DNA from: [Borrelia] finlandensis
GTDB lineage: Bacteria > Spirochaetota > Spirochaetia > Borreliales > Borreliaceae
Length of the DNA: 64,000 bases
Direction of reading: 5' to 3'
NCBI RefSeq assembly: GCF_000181875.2
Contig: NZ_ABJZ02000005.1
Coordinates: 186,001-250,000 of the forward strand
Below are positions 1 through 9,404 of this stretch, piece by piece. How positions within the stretch are numbered: the stretch's first letter is position 1; every line of letters starts with the position of its first letter. Under the pieces are notes generated by a model that was given only the letters and a program-made list of their open reading frames with translations, was not told the DNA's origin and made no database searches. Position numbers and translations under genes: made by a program.

Positions 1-156
1 GAATACAAAATCATTCTTTCTCCTATTCTATTTTTAGGATTATTTATTGCAACTTTAAAAACATTAATTCTAACCAACATGAGCATCTATGCGCTAATAA
101 TACTTGGCTTGGCTTTAATATCTATGGCTATTAATAATAAATATACTGAGAAATAA
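1..156 (+). CDS. C-terminal end of a membrane protein (5' partial)
   Basis: An open frame runs from the first base of the window to a TAA at 154-156. It encodes about 51 residues, mostly hydrophobic (Ile, Leu, Ala), in what look like two membrane-spanning stretches followed by a short polar tail ending NNKYTEK. The stop is one base before the ATG of the next gene, so the two are probably co-transcribed. Nothing in this fragment identifies a family; in B31 the position would be BB0192. Reading as the end of a real gene rests on the uninterrupted frame and the tight junction only. Confidence 0.5.
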   Translation, partial: EYKIILSPILFLGLFIATLKTLILTNMSIYALIILGLALISMAINNKYTEK

Positions 157-157
157 A

Positions 158-898
158 ATGTCTGGCCCCAAAAAACTTGCTATAATAGCGCTCTTAGTAA
201 TTTCAATACAAGGATGCAAAGAAACTTCTATTATTGAAAAACAATTTAATTATGCAATAATTTTTTCAGATGCAACTGAATATTTTTTTGAAATTCAAAA
301 AACTCCATTCATAAAAAACGAAATACTATTTATAAATGATAAAAATTTAGAAATTATAAAAGACAAGCTTAAAACAACTAAAAAAATACTATTAACTCAT
401 AAATCAAATAATGAAATTCTAAATAACGAAATTCTAAAGGAGAAAATTTTTTATCTATCAAAAATAAAATTTTCTCTAAAAAAATCTATTGATTTCCTGC
501 TTAACGAAAAATCAATAGATTTGCAAAAAACATTACTATTTAGAGACAAATCTCTAAATAACGAAGACCTTGAATACTTGGAAAAAAAGGGCAAAGAAAA
601 AAATGTTAATATTACTCTAATAAACGAAAAAAACATATCCTATATTCAAACATTCATTACTTCTCAAATAAAAACAATAATATTATTCTCTTTAAGGGAT
701 AATAATATTATTTTAAAAAAGATACTAAATTCGCCTTTTTTTAAAAATATAAAATTTGTATTAATTGGCAATACAAGAAAAGACTTAAAAATTATTAAGC
801 TAAAATATATAATCACCCTTAAAGAGCCTGATTTGATAAAAATAGCAAAAGATGTTGAAAAAGATTTTCAATATGAATTTAACATTTATAAACAATAA
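158..898 (+). CDS. Putative lipoprotein (BB0193-like)
   Basis: A 246-residue protein with a short lipoprotein signal: Lys-Lys at 5-6, a hydrophobic core, then a lipobox-like IQGC with the predicted acylated Cys at position 20. The mature part is Lys/Ile/Asn rich. Its alternation of hydrophobic strands with charged loops (for example TIILFSL and FVLIGN) recalls a Rossmann-like or periplasmic-binding-like fold, but no specific family is recognisable. The start lies one base after the stop of the upstream membrane-protein gene, so an operon is likely; the ribosome-binding site is weak. It converges with the TatD gene, with about 58 AT-rich bases between and no clear terminator. Lipidation is inferred from the signal; function is unknown. 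Confidence 0.8.
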   Translation: MSGPKKLAIIALLVISIQGCKETSIIEKQFNYAIIFSDATEYFFEIQKTPFIKNEILFINDKNLEIIKDKLKTTKKILLTHKSNNEILNNEILKEKIFYLSKIKFSLKKSIDFLLNEKSIDLQKTLLFRDKSLNNEDLEYLEKKGKEKNVNITLINEKNISYIQTFITSQIKTIILFSLRDNNIILKKILNSPFFKNIKFVLIGNTRKDLKIIKLKYIITLKEPDLIKIAKDVEKDFQYEFNIYKQ

Positions 899-956
899 AA
901 ATGATTAAATTTGAAACTAATAATAAACCATATAAATAAATAATTATAAATAAAAT

Positions 957-1766
957 TTAATACAGCAATAAAAGATCTTTAAAGCTATTGTATACTGCAA
1001 CAGCAACATCATTAACAGAGCAATTTTTAATCCTTGCAATCTCAAGACATACATATCCTAAAAACAAAGGTGAATTAATTTTGCCTCTCAATGGCACTGG
1101 AGCTAAAAAAGGGCTATCCGTTTCTATTAAAAGATCATTGATATTTAATTTGCCAACAAGAATTCTTAAAGATTGTGCATTTTTAAAAGTTATATTGCCC
1201 GAAAAAGAAACTTTAAATCCCAAATCAATAAATTTTTTAGCATGCTCATAAGTTCCTGAATAACAATGCAATATACCCCTATTTAAAAAATTTAAAGACC
1301 TTACAATATTATAGACATCATCATAGGCATCTCTTATATGTAAAATAACTGGCTTTTTATATTTATCAGCCAAGTACAATTGCTCTTCAAGAGCTTTAAT
1401 TTGAAATTTCTTGTTATCTGCTTTAAAATAATCAAGACCCATTTCCCCAACGGCAACAACATTTTCACTAATCAAAATTTTTTCAAGCTGTTTAATATCA
1501 TCTTTAAAATGATCACTTAAATTTAAAGGATGAATACCTGCTGTTAAAAACACATTAGAATAAGGGCTTAAAAGATCTTTTCTATCATTAAAATCACTAG
1601 GATGCAATCCAACATCAAGAAAATAAGAAAAGCCGTTTTTAAAACATTCATTAATAATGTAATTGACATCCAAAGATCTTTTCTTTAATTCATAAAAATG
1701 AACATGAGTATCTATTAATTTGTCAAAAAAAATAGATTTTTCAGTTTCAAGTAAAGAATCCATCAT
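957..1766 (-). CDS. tatD: TatD-family metal-dependent deoxyribonuclease
   Basis: A 269-residue amidohydrolase-superfamily protein of the usual TatD length. The N-terminal metal motif THVHF (HxH), the VGEMGLDY segment with its conserved Glu, LHIRDA, the LHCYSG loop and the ETDSPFL segment with its catalytic Asp are all present and in order. TatD enzymes are 3'-5' exonucleases/DNases linked to DNA repair and degradation. The ATG overlaps the stop of the upstream TPR gene in a 4-base ATGA junction, implying translational coupling. Family assignment is secure; the physiological substrate is not known from sequence. Confidence 0.9.
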   Translation of the reverse strand: MMDSLLETEKSIFFDKLIDTHVHFYELKKRSLDVNYIINECFKNGFSYFLDVGLHPSDFNDRKDLLSPYSNVFLTAGIHPLNLSDHFKDDIKQLEKILISENVVAVGEMGLDYFKADNKKFQIKALEEQLYLADKYKKPVILHIRDAYDDVYNIVRSLNFLNRGILHCYSGTYEHAKKFIDLGFKVSFSGNITFKNAQSLRILVGKLNINDLLIETDSPFLAPVPLRGKINSPLFLGYVCLEIARIKNCSVNDVAVAVYNSFKDLLLLY

Positions 1767-2902
1767 TCCATTTTTTTCCTAAGAGCCGCAAGGTAGTCAA
1801 TAACAACAATATTTTTCATACCAAGCTGTAAAAAGCTTGATAAAATATCAACAGCATTTCCAATCTGCCCTAATGCTTCATAACATTCAGCAGCATTAAC
1901 ATACAATGTTGAATTTTTAGGATTGTTTTTAATTAAACTTTTAATAGCTATTAATGCTTCTTCATATTTACCTTGTTCCTTCTGAATAAGAGCAAGTCCA
2001 AGTATGGCAAACATATCAAAATCAACATCAAGAGCCTTTTTATAATAAATTTGAGAATTTTCATAATCATTTAAATAGCGATAAGCATCTCCTACTCTTG
2101 TAAGAACCAAATTATTTTTTGGATCTTTTTCGATAATATCAAGCCAATATTTTAAAGCCTCTTTGTACTCCTTATTGCCTCTATAACAATCAGCAAGTCC
2201 AAAAACAGCATAAAAATTGCTAGGTGAAATTTCTAAAGCTTTTTTAAAAAAATAAATTCCTCTGGTAAATTCCCTTAGCTTGCGATAACAATTACCAATT
2301 GAAGTTAATACTCTAACATCAACTTTAGATTGATTTAATTCATACATTTTAAGCCAATACTTTAAAGCCTCTTTATATTCTTTAAAGTCATAATACAAAT
2401 GGCCAATACCTACAAGAGCATAATCATTATCAGGCATTAATTCCATTACCTTAAGATAAGTTTGCTTAGATTTTTGAAAATTATTTAGCTTCCTGTAAGA
2501 TGCCGCAACTCTTGTTAAAACCGTTATATTCTCGGGATCATATTTTAAATATTCTTCCCATATGTCTGTGGCTTTTTTATAATTATCTAAATTTCTGTAA
2601 CAATCTCCAAGTCCAAAAAGAGCATAATTATTGCTTGGATGCTTTACAAGACATTTTTGATAATAAACTATTGCTTTATCGTAATTATTCTTCTTCCTTT
2701 CAATGTCTCCAAGCCCAACAAGAGCATAATTATTCTCATTATCCTTTTCAAGGATATCAGAAAATAAACTTTCTGCTTCAGAAAGTCTTTCTTCTTTGAT
2801 CAACTGATACCCTCTTTTTGATTTCTCAGTGACATCAAGAAGTTGATCATCAGAAATGCTCGAGAGATCTCCTAAAGAATCCAAAATTTTTTCATTTAAC
2901 AT
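1763..2902 (-). CDS. Tetratricopeptide repeat protein (BB0195-like)
   Basis: A 379-residue protein made almost entirely of about ten TPR units. Helix-turn-helix repeats with Gly-Leu-Gly-Asp, Tyr-Arg-Lys-Leu and Ala-Leu-x-Tyr-Trp elements recur roughly every 34-36 residues. Alternate units resemble each other (YALxGLGD against VLTRVxxxYRxL), as if the array grew by duplicating pairs. There is no signal peptide, so the product is probably cytoplasmic or a peripheral scaffold. The ATG is preceded by AAAGGGG at good spacing. It is translationally coupled to tatD downstream. TPR arrays bind partner proteins; the partner cannot be read from sequence. Confidence 0.85.
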   Translation of the reverse strand: MLNEKILDSLGDLSSISDDQLLDVTEKSKRGYQLIKEERLSEAESLFSDILEKDNENNYALVGLGDIERKKNNYDKAIVYYQKCLVKHPSNNYALFGLGDCYRNLDNYKKATDIWEEYLKYDPENITVLTRVAASYRKLNNFQKSKQTYLKVMELMPDNDYALVGIGHLYYDFKEYKEALKYWLKMYELNQSKVDVRVLTSIGNCYRKLREFTRGIYFFKKALEISPSNFYAVFGLADCYRGNKEYKEALKYWLDIIEKDPKNNLVLTRVGDAYRYLNDYENSQIYYKKALDVDFDMFAILGLALIQKEQGKYEEALIAIKSLIKNNPKNSTLYVNAAECYEALGQIGNAVDILSSFLQLGMKNIVVIDYLAALRKKME

Positions 2903-3239
2903 AAATACCCCTTTTAAATCGGTTTATCAAAGATATAACTTCAACTACCTCAAACACACCGCAAATAATAATACGCAAAGCTCAATTTATTTATAAATAT
3001 AACAAAACCTAATTTAACTTTAATATCCAACTTAATAACATTTATTATATAAAAAAACATGAAAAAATATAATTGATTTTTTTTAATCACGCTTATTCTA
3101 TTTATTTAATAAAAGCAGTTTTAAAAAAGAATGTTAAAATAAAACATAAAAATGGGCATCCATACAAAACTTATTAAAAAGTCTAACAAAAAAATCTAAA
3201 ATTAATATAAACTATTACTATCTTTCAGGAGAAACCATA
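2903..3239. other. Divergent intergenic region between the TPR gene and prfA
   Basis: A 337-base very AT-rich spacer between two divergently transcribed operons, which must hold promoters for both. On the + strand TTGATT at 3073-3078 is a possible -35, but the hexamer 17 bases on (TTCTAT) is poor, so I do not call a promoter. The only clear signal is the prfA ribosome-binding site AGGAG at 3227-3231. I see no RNA gene, no repeat and no coding sequence. Confidence 0.5.
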
Positions 3240-4313
3240 ATGCTTTTAGAAAAATTAAATTCAGCAACAAGCAAGATTAAGTTGATAGAAGAAAAATTGC
3301 AAGACATAAATCTAATTAAAGATCAAAAAAAATATTCAAAAATAGTAAAAGAATATACATATTTAGAAAAAATAAATACTAAAAAAATTGAATACGAAAA
3401 AATACTAAGTCAAATCAATGATACCAAAACCATCTTAGAAAAAGAAGATCAACAAGAAATGAAAGAACTAATAAAACAAGAATTAATTGATCTGGACAAA
3501 AAAAAAGAAGATCTTGAACATCAAATAAAAATACTACTTTTGCCTCAAGATGAAAATGATAGCAAAAATATAATAATTGAAATTAGAGCTGGAACAGGTG
3601 GAGAAGAAGCTGCTCTTTTTGCAAACAATCTTTATAGTATGTATATAAAATATTCGGAGAAAAAAAAATGGAAAACAGAAATTATAAACTTCAATGAAAC
3701 AGAACTTGGGGGATTTAAAGAAATAATCTTTGAAATTAAAGGAAAAGATGTATTTAAAAAATTAAAATATGAAAGCGGTGTTCATAGGGTGCAAAGAATC
3801 CCTATAACAGAGTCTAACGGAAGGCTTCAAACTTCGGCTGCTACTGTAGCAGTGCTACCTAATATTGAAGAAACTGAAATTGATATCAATGAAAAAGATT
3901 TAAGAATTGATGTTTACAGGTCATCTGGAGCTGGTGGACAACACGTCAATACAACTGATTCTGCAGTCAGAATAACGCACCTACCAACAGGAATTGTTGT
4001 ACAGTGCCAAAACGAAAGAAGCCAACATAAAAACAAAGATCAAGCAATGAAAATATTAAGAGCAAGGCTTTATGAATTTGAAGATTCCAAAAAACAAGAG
4101 CAAAGATCAAGCAATAGAAAACAACAGGTCGGCTCAGGAGATAGATCTGAAAGAATTAGAACCTATAATTTTCCTCAAAATAGAATAACAGATCATAGAG
4201 CAAACATCACTCTTTATAAATTAGAAGAATTTATACAAGGAGAACTTGATCCACTTCTTGATCCTTTGATGATAGCACTTCAAGAACAAGAATTAAAAAG
4301 CAACAGTATATAG
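3240..4313 (+). CDS. prfA: Peptide chain release factor 1
   Basis: A 357-residue class I release factor that hydrolyses peptidyl-tRNA at UAA and UAG. The catalytic GGQ is in SGAGGQHVN, and the stop-codon recognition tripeptide is PIT in the RIPITES segment. That is the PxT form of RF1 rather than the SPF of RF2. Length and the N-terminal coiled-coil region are normal. AGGAG at 3227-3231 fixes the ATG. The gene for the methyltransferase that modifies the GGQ glutamine, prmC, starts 2 bases after the stop, and rel follows, so RF1, its modifier and the stringent-response enzyme form one operon. Confidence 0.97.
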   Translation: MLLEKLNSATSKIKLIEEKLQDINLIKDQKKYSKIVKEYTYLEKINTKKIEYEKILSQINDTKTILEKEDQQEMKELIKQELIDLDKKKEDLEHQIKILLLPQDENDSKNIIIEIRAGTGGEEAALFANNLYSMYIKYSEKKKWKTEIINFNETELGGFKEIIFEIKGKDVFKKLKYESGVHRVQRIPITESNGRLQTSAATVAVLPNIEETEIDINEKDLRIDVYRSSGAGGQHVNTTDSAVRITHLPTGIVVQCQNERSQHKNKDQAMKILRARLYEFEDSKKQEQRSSNRKQQVGSGDRSERIRTYNFPQNRITDHRANITLYKLEEFIQGELDPLLDPLMIALQEQELKSNSI

Positions 4314-4315
4314 CA

Positions 4316-5176
4316 ATGAATATAAACGAAGTTATAAATTATGCTAAAAGTAAAAATTTAGATACAATAGAAGCGCTACTAATACTTGAATTAATTTTAA
4401 AAACCAGAAAAGAATTGCTAATTGCAAATATAAAAAAAAGCTTAACAAAAAAAGAAAAAAAACTTTTTTTTGATCAAATAGATAAAATAGAAAAAGGAAC
4501 TCCTATTCACTACATACTTCAAAAGAAAGAATTTATGGGGATTGAATTTAGCCTAAACAAGCATGTATTAATTCCAAGATTTGATACAGAATGTTTAGCA
4601 GAAGAAGCCTTAATTCAAATCCAACAAAATGGTTTTAAAAAAATATTAGACTTATGCTGCGGTAGTGGATGCATAGGGCTTTCGATTGCCTATTACATTA
4701 GAAAAAAAGTAATACTCTCAGATATTTCAACAAAAGCTTTACAAATAGTTGAAAAAAATACAAAAAAGCTCAAACTTGAAAAATTTGTAGAAATAATTCA
4801 CTCTAATTTGCTAAAATGTATAAAGGGAAAGCTTGATATAATTATTACAAATCCTCCTTATTTAAATAAAGAAGAATTAGAAATAAAAAATAAAATAAAA
4901 AAAGAACCCACAAAAGCTCTTTTGGGATTTGGAAAAGATGGGCTTAATATTTCTAGAAAAATATTAAGCCAAGCAAAAGAAAAGCTTAACCCAAATGGAC
5001 TAATAATAATAGAATCGGCTCCTTGGCAAATAAAAAGCTTGAAAGATTTTGCAATCAAAAAAGGATTTTCACATTTAAAAACAATTTACGATCTTGAAAA
5101 GAGAGCAAGGGCGCTGATATTGGGACAAAGAGATGATACAAGCATACGAGATTGCACATTTAATAAAGATAAATGA
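4316..5176 (+). CDS. prmC: Release factor glutamine methyltransferase
   Basis: A 286-residue SAM-dependent methyltransferase (HemK/PrmC family) that N5-methylates the GGQ glutamine of release factors. The SAM-binding loop is DLCCGSGCIGLS, and the hallmark NPPY catalytic motif that binds the target glutamine is in IITNPPYL. The N-terminal helical domain that contacts RF1 is present (ALLILELIL and HYILQKKEFMG). It starts 2 bases after prfA, fitting coupled expression of enzyme and substrate. Its last 44 bases overlap the start of rel in another frame, a long overlap even for this compact genome. Confidence 0.95.
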   Translation: MNINEVINYAKSKNLDTIEALLILELILKTRKELLIANIKKSLTKKEKKLFFDQIDKIEKGTPIHYILQKKEFMGIEFSLNKHVLIPRFDTECLAEEALIQIQQNGFKKILDLCCGSGCIGLSIAYYIRKKVILSDISTKALQIVEKNTKKLKLEKFVEIIHSNLLKCIKGKLDIIITNPPYLNKEELEIKNKIKKEPTKALLGFGKDGLNISRKILSQAKEKLNPNGLIIIESAPWQIKSLKDFAIKKGFSHLKTIYDLEKRARALILGQRDDTSIRDCTFNKDK

Positions 5177-7136
5177 TCTTGAAAAAGCTAGAAATATTTT
5201 TAAAAAAACTGTTGAGAATACTTACAAAGATGAATTTGAACGAAAAAGCATATTCAAAGCTCTAGAAATAGCAGAACAGCTCCACTATGGCCAATATAGA
5301 GAAAGTGGGGAGCCTTACATTATTCACCCAATAATGGTTTCATTATTTCTTGCCAAATTTCAACTAGACTTTAAAGCAACTATTGCTGGACTACTGCATG
5401 ACGTACTTGAAGATACAAATGTTGAAAAAGAAGAAATAGTAAAAGAATTTGACGAGGAAATTTTAAGCCTAATCGACGGTGTAACTAAAATTCATGATTT
5501 ACATAATAAAACAAGAAGTATAAAAGAGGCTAATACTATCTCAAAAATGTTTTTTGCAATGACACATGATATTAGAATAATAATAATAAAACTGGCAGAT
5601 AAACTTCATAATATGACAACTCTCTCTTATTTGCCCAAAAACAGACAAGACAGGATTGCAAAAGATTGCCTTTCAACTTACGTTCCAATAGCAGAACGCC
5701 TTGGGATCTCATCTCTTAAAACATATCTTGAGGATCTTTCATTTAAGCATCTTTATCCTAAAGATTATAAAGAAATAAAAAATTTTTTATCTGAAACAAA
5801 AATAGAAAGAGAAAAAAAATTATACAAAGGCAAATTATCAATAGAAAAAGAACTTCAAAAAAGCGGAATTGAAGCAGAAATTACAGTAAGATCAAAACAC
5901 TTTTATTCAATATTTAGAAAAATGCAAGCAAGAACAAACAAACTTACTCAAATTTTTGATACTCTAGGAATAAGAATAATTTGCAAAAAACAAAAAGAAT
6001 GTTATGAGATATTAGAAATTGTTCACCGGGTGTGGAAACCAATCCCGGGAAGACTTAAAGACTATATTGCAAGCCCAAAAGAAAATAAATATCAATCACT
6101 ACACACTACCGTAAGAATACCTGAGGATAACCAGCTTATTGAAATACAAATTCGAACAGAAGAAATGGATAGAATTGCTAATTATGGGGTTGCAGCCCAC
6201 TGGATATATAAAGAACAAATTGAACTTAAAGCTGATGATCTTTCATTTATAAACCGAATAAAAAAATGGCAACAAGAATCGGCCAACAAAAGTCAATATT
6301 CAATGAATGACATACACAAAGAGTTGTTAAATACATTCATATATGTTTACACCCCAGAAGGAGAAGTAGTAGAACTTCCTTTTGGATCAAATTCAATTGA
6401 TTTTGCATACATAATTCACACAGATATTGGAGATCAAGCTCTTTATGCAAAAATAAATGGAAAAATAAGCTCAATCACAAAACCGCTTAAAAACGAACAA
6501 ATTGTTGAAATATTCACATCAAAAGACTCAAAACCGGATGTGATATGGCTAAACAGCGTAAGAACAAAAAAGGCCCGATCAAAAATTAGATCATGGCTTA
6601 ACAAAAATGACAACACAATTTTTGTAGACAACAATATTATTGCTTATCTTGTTGGAGCAAACAAAGAGCAAAGAAAGCTTTTTAGCTTATTCAAATCTTA
6701 TACCAAAACCAAAATAAAAAGAATTGCAATAGACCCTGAATGTAGTCCAACAACAGGTGAAGATATTATTGGAATAATACATAAAGACGAAATAATAGTG
6801 CACAATGAAAATTGTCAAAAGCTTAAATCCTATAAAAAAACCCAATTGATTGAAGTTGAGTGGGAAGCAACACCAACTAGAAAAGTGCATCACATTATTT
6901 TACTTTTAAAAGAGCTTAAAGGAATATTTAGCTATCTTGAAAACATTTTCACACTCAATGACGTAAGACTTATTAGCGAAAAAATAGAAGACTGCGGAAA
7001 TGGTCATGGAATAACAAATATAATAGTCTCATCAAATGCTAAAAATATAACAAAAATTATTTCTGCTTTAAAAGAAAACCCAAATATCTTACAAATAATG
7101 CAAATAGAAGAAGACATTAAAAATTATGACAATTAA
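5133..7136 (+). CDS. rel: Bifunctional (p)ppGpp synthetase/hydrolase Rel
   Basis: A full-length 667-residue RelA/SpoT homologue. Domain order: an HD hydrolase domain with IHPIMVS and GLLHDVLEDT, both metal-ligand regions intact; a synthetase domain with GRLKDYIASPK and YQSLHTTV; a TGS domain beginning FIYVYTPEGEVVELP; then helical/zinc-finger-like and ACT regions. Intact hydrolase and synthetase motifs point to a bifunctional enzyme, as known for the single Rel of B. burgdorferi. In that species Rel is reported to influence the glycerol genes, whose glpFKD operon also lies in this window. The ATG is inside prmC (44-base overlap), and the 3' end overlaps the next gene by 11 bases. Confidence 0.97.
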   Translation: MIQAYEIAHLIKINDLEKARNIFKKTVENTYKDEFERKSIFKALEIAEQLHYGQYRESGEPYIIHPIMVSLFLAKFQLDFKATIAGLLHDVLEDTNVEKEEIVKEFDEEILSLIDGVTKIHDLHNKTRSIKEANTISKMFFAMTHDIRIIIIKLADKLHNMTTLSYLPKNRQDRIAKDCLSTYVPIAERLGISSLKTYLEDLSFKHLYPKDYKEIKNFLSETKIEREKKLYKGKLSIEKELQKSGIEAEITVRSKHFYSIFRKMQARTNKLTQIFDTLGIRIICKKQKECYEILEIVHRVWKPIPGRLKDYIASPKENKYQSLHTTVRIPEDNQLIEIQIRTEEMDRIANYGVAAHWIYKEQIELKADDLSFINRIKKWQQESANKSQYSMNDIHKELLNTFIYVYTPEGEVVELPFGSNSIDFAYIIHTDIGDQALYAKINGKISSITKPLKNEQIVEIFTSKDSKPDVIWLNSVRTKKARSKIRSWLNKNDNTIFVDNNIIAYLVGANKEQRKLFSLFKSYTKTKIKRIAIDPECSPTTGEDIIGIIHKDEIIVHNENCQKLKSYKKTQLIEVEWEATPTRKVHHIILLLKELKGIFSYLENIFTLNDVRLISEKIEDCGNGHGITNIIVSSNAKNITKIISALKENPNILQIMQIEEDIKNYDN

Positions 7137-9390
7137 TATATTGTTATTATTGTTATTGCTTGGTTCAACAGGCCCTACCATTGTGCCAAATAAAATGGAA
7201 AAAAATGCATTCAATTCAAGCAATAAAATTGCAAGCTTAGAAACTGAAAAGAACATAAAAACGCACATTAGAAAAATTCATCAACTAAATGAAAGACAAG
7301 AAAAAATAATAAACACTTTTAATTATATAAAAAAATATTTTAATACAAATGAAGTTAAATATATGGAATACTCTTTACAAGAAATTGGATTTATTGGGTA
7401 TTCACAAAAAATAATACATTCTAAAATAAAAGGGAAAAACGCAAATACTTATAATATAATTGCTCCAATTAAAATACAAAATAATTTAAAAAATAATTTA
7501 GCAATTGGAATTGCAATTGAGCTTTTAAATAAACTTAAAAATACTAATCCTGAAAACAACATAAATTTTTTTTTTGTTGAGGATGATTCTTTAGAACAAA
7601 ATACAATAATTAGTAGCAGAATTTTACTTAGTAATAAGTATTTAGGGAAAAATACAAATACAATATACTTAATGTTAAACGAAAATAAAATAAAAAATAA
7701 AATTTACCTAGAAAATGAATCTTTCATAACAAATTCAAAAACAAATTTGGGATTTTTAAAAGCTATTATAAAAACCTTTGAAAAAAATAAACTTGATTTT
7801 AATACAGCAAAAATAACTGAAAAAAAATCAAACAATTTGTACAATCTATATCGTGATGAATCTATACCCCTTTTAATAATAAATAATAATTTAAACCCTA
7901 TATTAACTCAAAATAAAAATACTATTTTTGAAATTTACAAATCAATCGAAGAAACATTAACTAATGAGTACAAAAGTAAAAATACCGATGAAACACACTA
8001 TATTGTAATTGATACACCTTTTAAAAAAATAATAATTAATGAAATTACTTTAATAGCATTAATTTACATTTGTTATAACTTAATTATAATTGTATTTATT
8101 AGAAAATTTAAAGAAGCCGGACTAGTTATGAAAAAAGTAAAAAATAATTATTACAAATTAGTAAGATTGTTTTTTACTTTATTTTTAAGCACTTACATAT
8201 CCTTATTGCTTACAAATAAAATATTTGCAGGCTATGAAAATACAACGGTTTACAGCATAACAAATCCCAAACATCTAATAACTTTTTTTGCAACTTTGCT
8301 CATACATAATCTTTTGTCTCTTTTTACATATAATTTCACAATATATTTAAATTACAGGCAACTTAAATACCTAGCAATATCAACCTCTATTATTGAACTA
8401 ATAATATTAATGTTTATTAAAATAGAATTTATCTTAATAATTATCATAAAAAGCATTTTATTATTAATAAAACCAAATAAAAATACTATTATTCGAAAAA
8501 TAGTGATATTAATCATTTGGATAATCAATTTTGTATTAATAACATTAATACAAAATACTACATCAATCAAAAATACACTTACACTAAGCTATATAATATC
8601 AACTTGTCTTTTCTCTACCATATTTATTAATATCTCAGAACATTTAAAATCCAAACTCCCAAAAATTAAACAAAATTTAAAAAAAGCTGAAAACTTTGGT
8701 CTTGTAACTTTTTTTTTAATAATCACAATTATAATATCTAGCAATATTGATAAAAAAGAGCATGAAATACAAATAGAACAAACGGTTAGCTTTCCAGAAA
8801 AAATAAATAAAATAAAAATTGAATATCCAAAAGATAAAAAACATCCTATCCAAATAATTTCAAACGACTTTAATCTAACTTTACAAGCAAACGAAAAAAT
8901 ATTAAAAACCAACATTGAAGTCGATGATGAGCTAATGAATATTGATTTTAAAAAAATAGATATAGCAGAAAGAGCTGTTTATAGCATCGATTTAGTTACT
9001 CAAAAAATTGCAAATCAAATCGAGCTGCATTTTAAAAACGCATCTAAACTAATAATTTATCAAAGCAATACTCCTTATAAAATATTGGCTAATAAAATTA
9101 TCTTTACGCTTAAAAACATTAACTCTAAAAAAACAACAATTGCATTTACTCTTAAATCTCAAGATGACATAGCATATGAGGCATTTGCAAATATTCATAT
9201 TAAAAAAAATCAAGTTAAAATTTACAATAAAACTAATAATACAGAAGAAAAAAATATAAAAATAAATTATTCTTACAAAATAAAATATTCAGGAATATTG
9301 CCTAAAGCAGAAAAATATAAAAATCTTGAATACTTTAAACTAAAAGATGATAAAGAGATTGAAAATCTAAAAAATTTAAAATTAAATTAA
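7126..9390 (+). CDS. Large multi-spanning membrane protein with degenerate M28 peptidase-like domain (BB0199-like)
   Basis: A 754-residue protein with a hydrophobic N-terminal segment (signal or anchor), then an extracytoplasmic domain at about 30-300, seven or so membrane spans between about 303 and 541, and a beta-rich C-terminal region. The first domain has the rhythm of an M28 aminopeptidase fold: NTYNIIAPI, then LAIGIAIELLNKL, then INFFFVEDDS, then TIYLMLNEN. These sit where the family has the HxD, Ser-Gly helix, EE pair and Asp ligand strand, but the ligands themselves are largely replaced. The layout resembles M28-plus-transmembrane proteins of the ERMP1 type. This is an inference; no catalytic activity is predicted. 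It overlaps rel by 11 bases. Confidence 0.75.
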   Translation: MTINILLLLLLLGSTGPTIVPNKMEKNAFNSSNKIASLETEKNIKTHIRKIHQLNERQEKIINTFNYIKKYFNTNEVKYMEYSLQEIGFIGYSQKIIHSKIKGKNANTYNIIAPIKIQNNLKNNLAIGIAIELLNKLKNTNPENNINFFFVEDDSLEQNTIISSRILLSNKYLGKNTNTIYLMLNENKIKNKIYLENESFITNSKTNLGFLKAIIKTFEKNKLDFNTAKITEKKSNNLYNLYRDESIPLLIINNNLNPILTQNKNTIFEIYKSIEETLTNEYKSKNTDETHYIVIDTPFKKIIINEITLIALIYICYNLIIIVFIRKFKEAGLVMKKVKNNYYKLVRLFFTLFLSTYISLLLTNKIFAGYENTTVYSITNPKHLITFFATLLIHNLLSLFTYNFTIYLNYRQLKYLAISTSIIELIILMFIKIEFILIIIIKSILLLIKPNKNTIIRKIVILIIWIINFVLITLIQNTTSIKNTLTLSYIISTCLFSTIFINISEHLKSKLPKIKQNLKKAENFGLVTFFLIITIIISSNIDKKEHEIQIEQTVSFPEKINKIKIEYPKDKKHPIQIISNDFNLTLQANEKILKTNIEVDDELMNIDFKKIDIAERAVYSIDLVTQKIANQIELHFKNASKLIIYQSNTPYKILANKIIFTLKNINSKKTTIAFTLKSQDDIAYEAFANIHIKKNQVKIYNKTNNTEEKNIKINYSYKIKYSGILPKAEKYKNLEYFKLKDDKEIENLKNLKLN

Positions 9391-9404
9391 TCTAATAATC
9401 TAAA

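Noticed and set aside
2500..2799. 99-codon + strand frame opposite the TPR gene
   Set aside because: Antisense to a well-supported TPR gene; composition is that of reversed TPR codons.
3840..3990. PIT instead of PAT in RF1 as an altered stop-codon specificity
   Set aside because: The middle residue of PxT varies in RF1 proteins; no evidence of recoding in the window, where UAA, UAG and UGA all act as stops.
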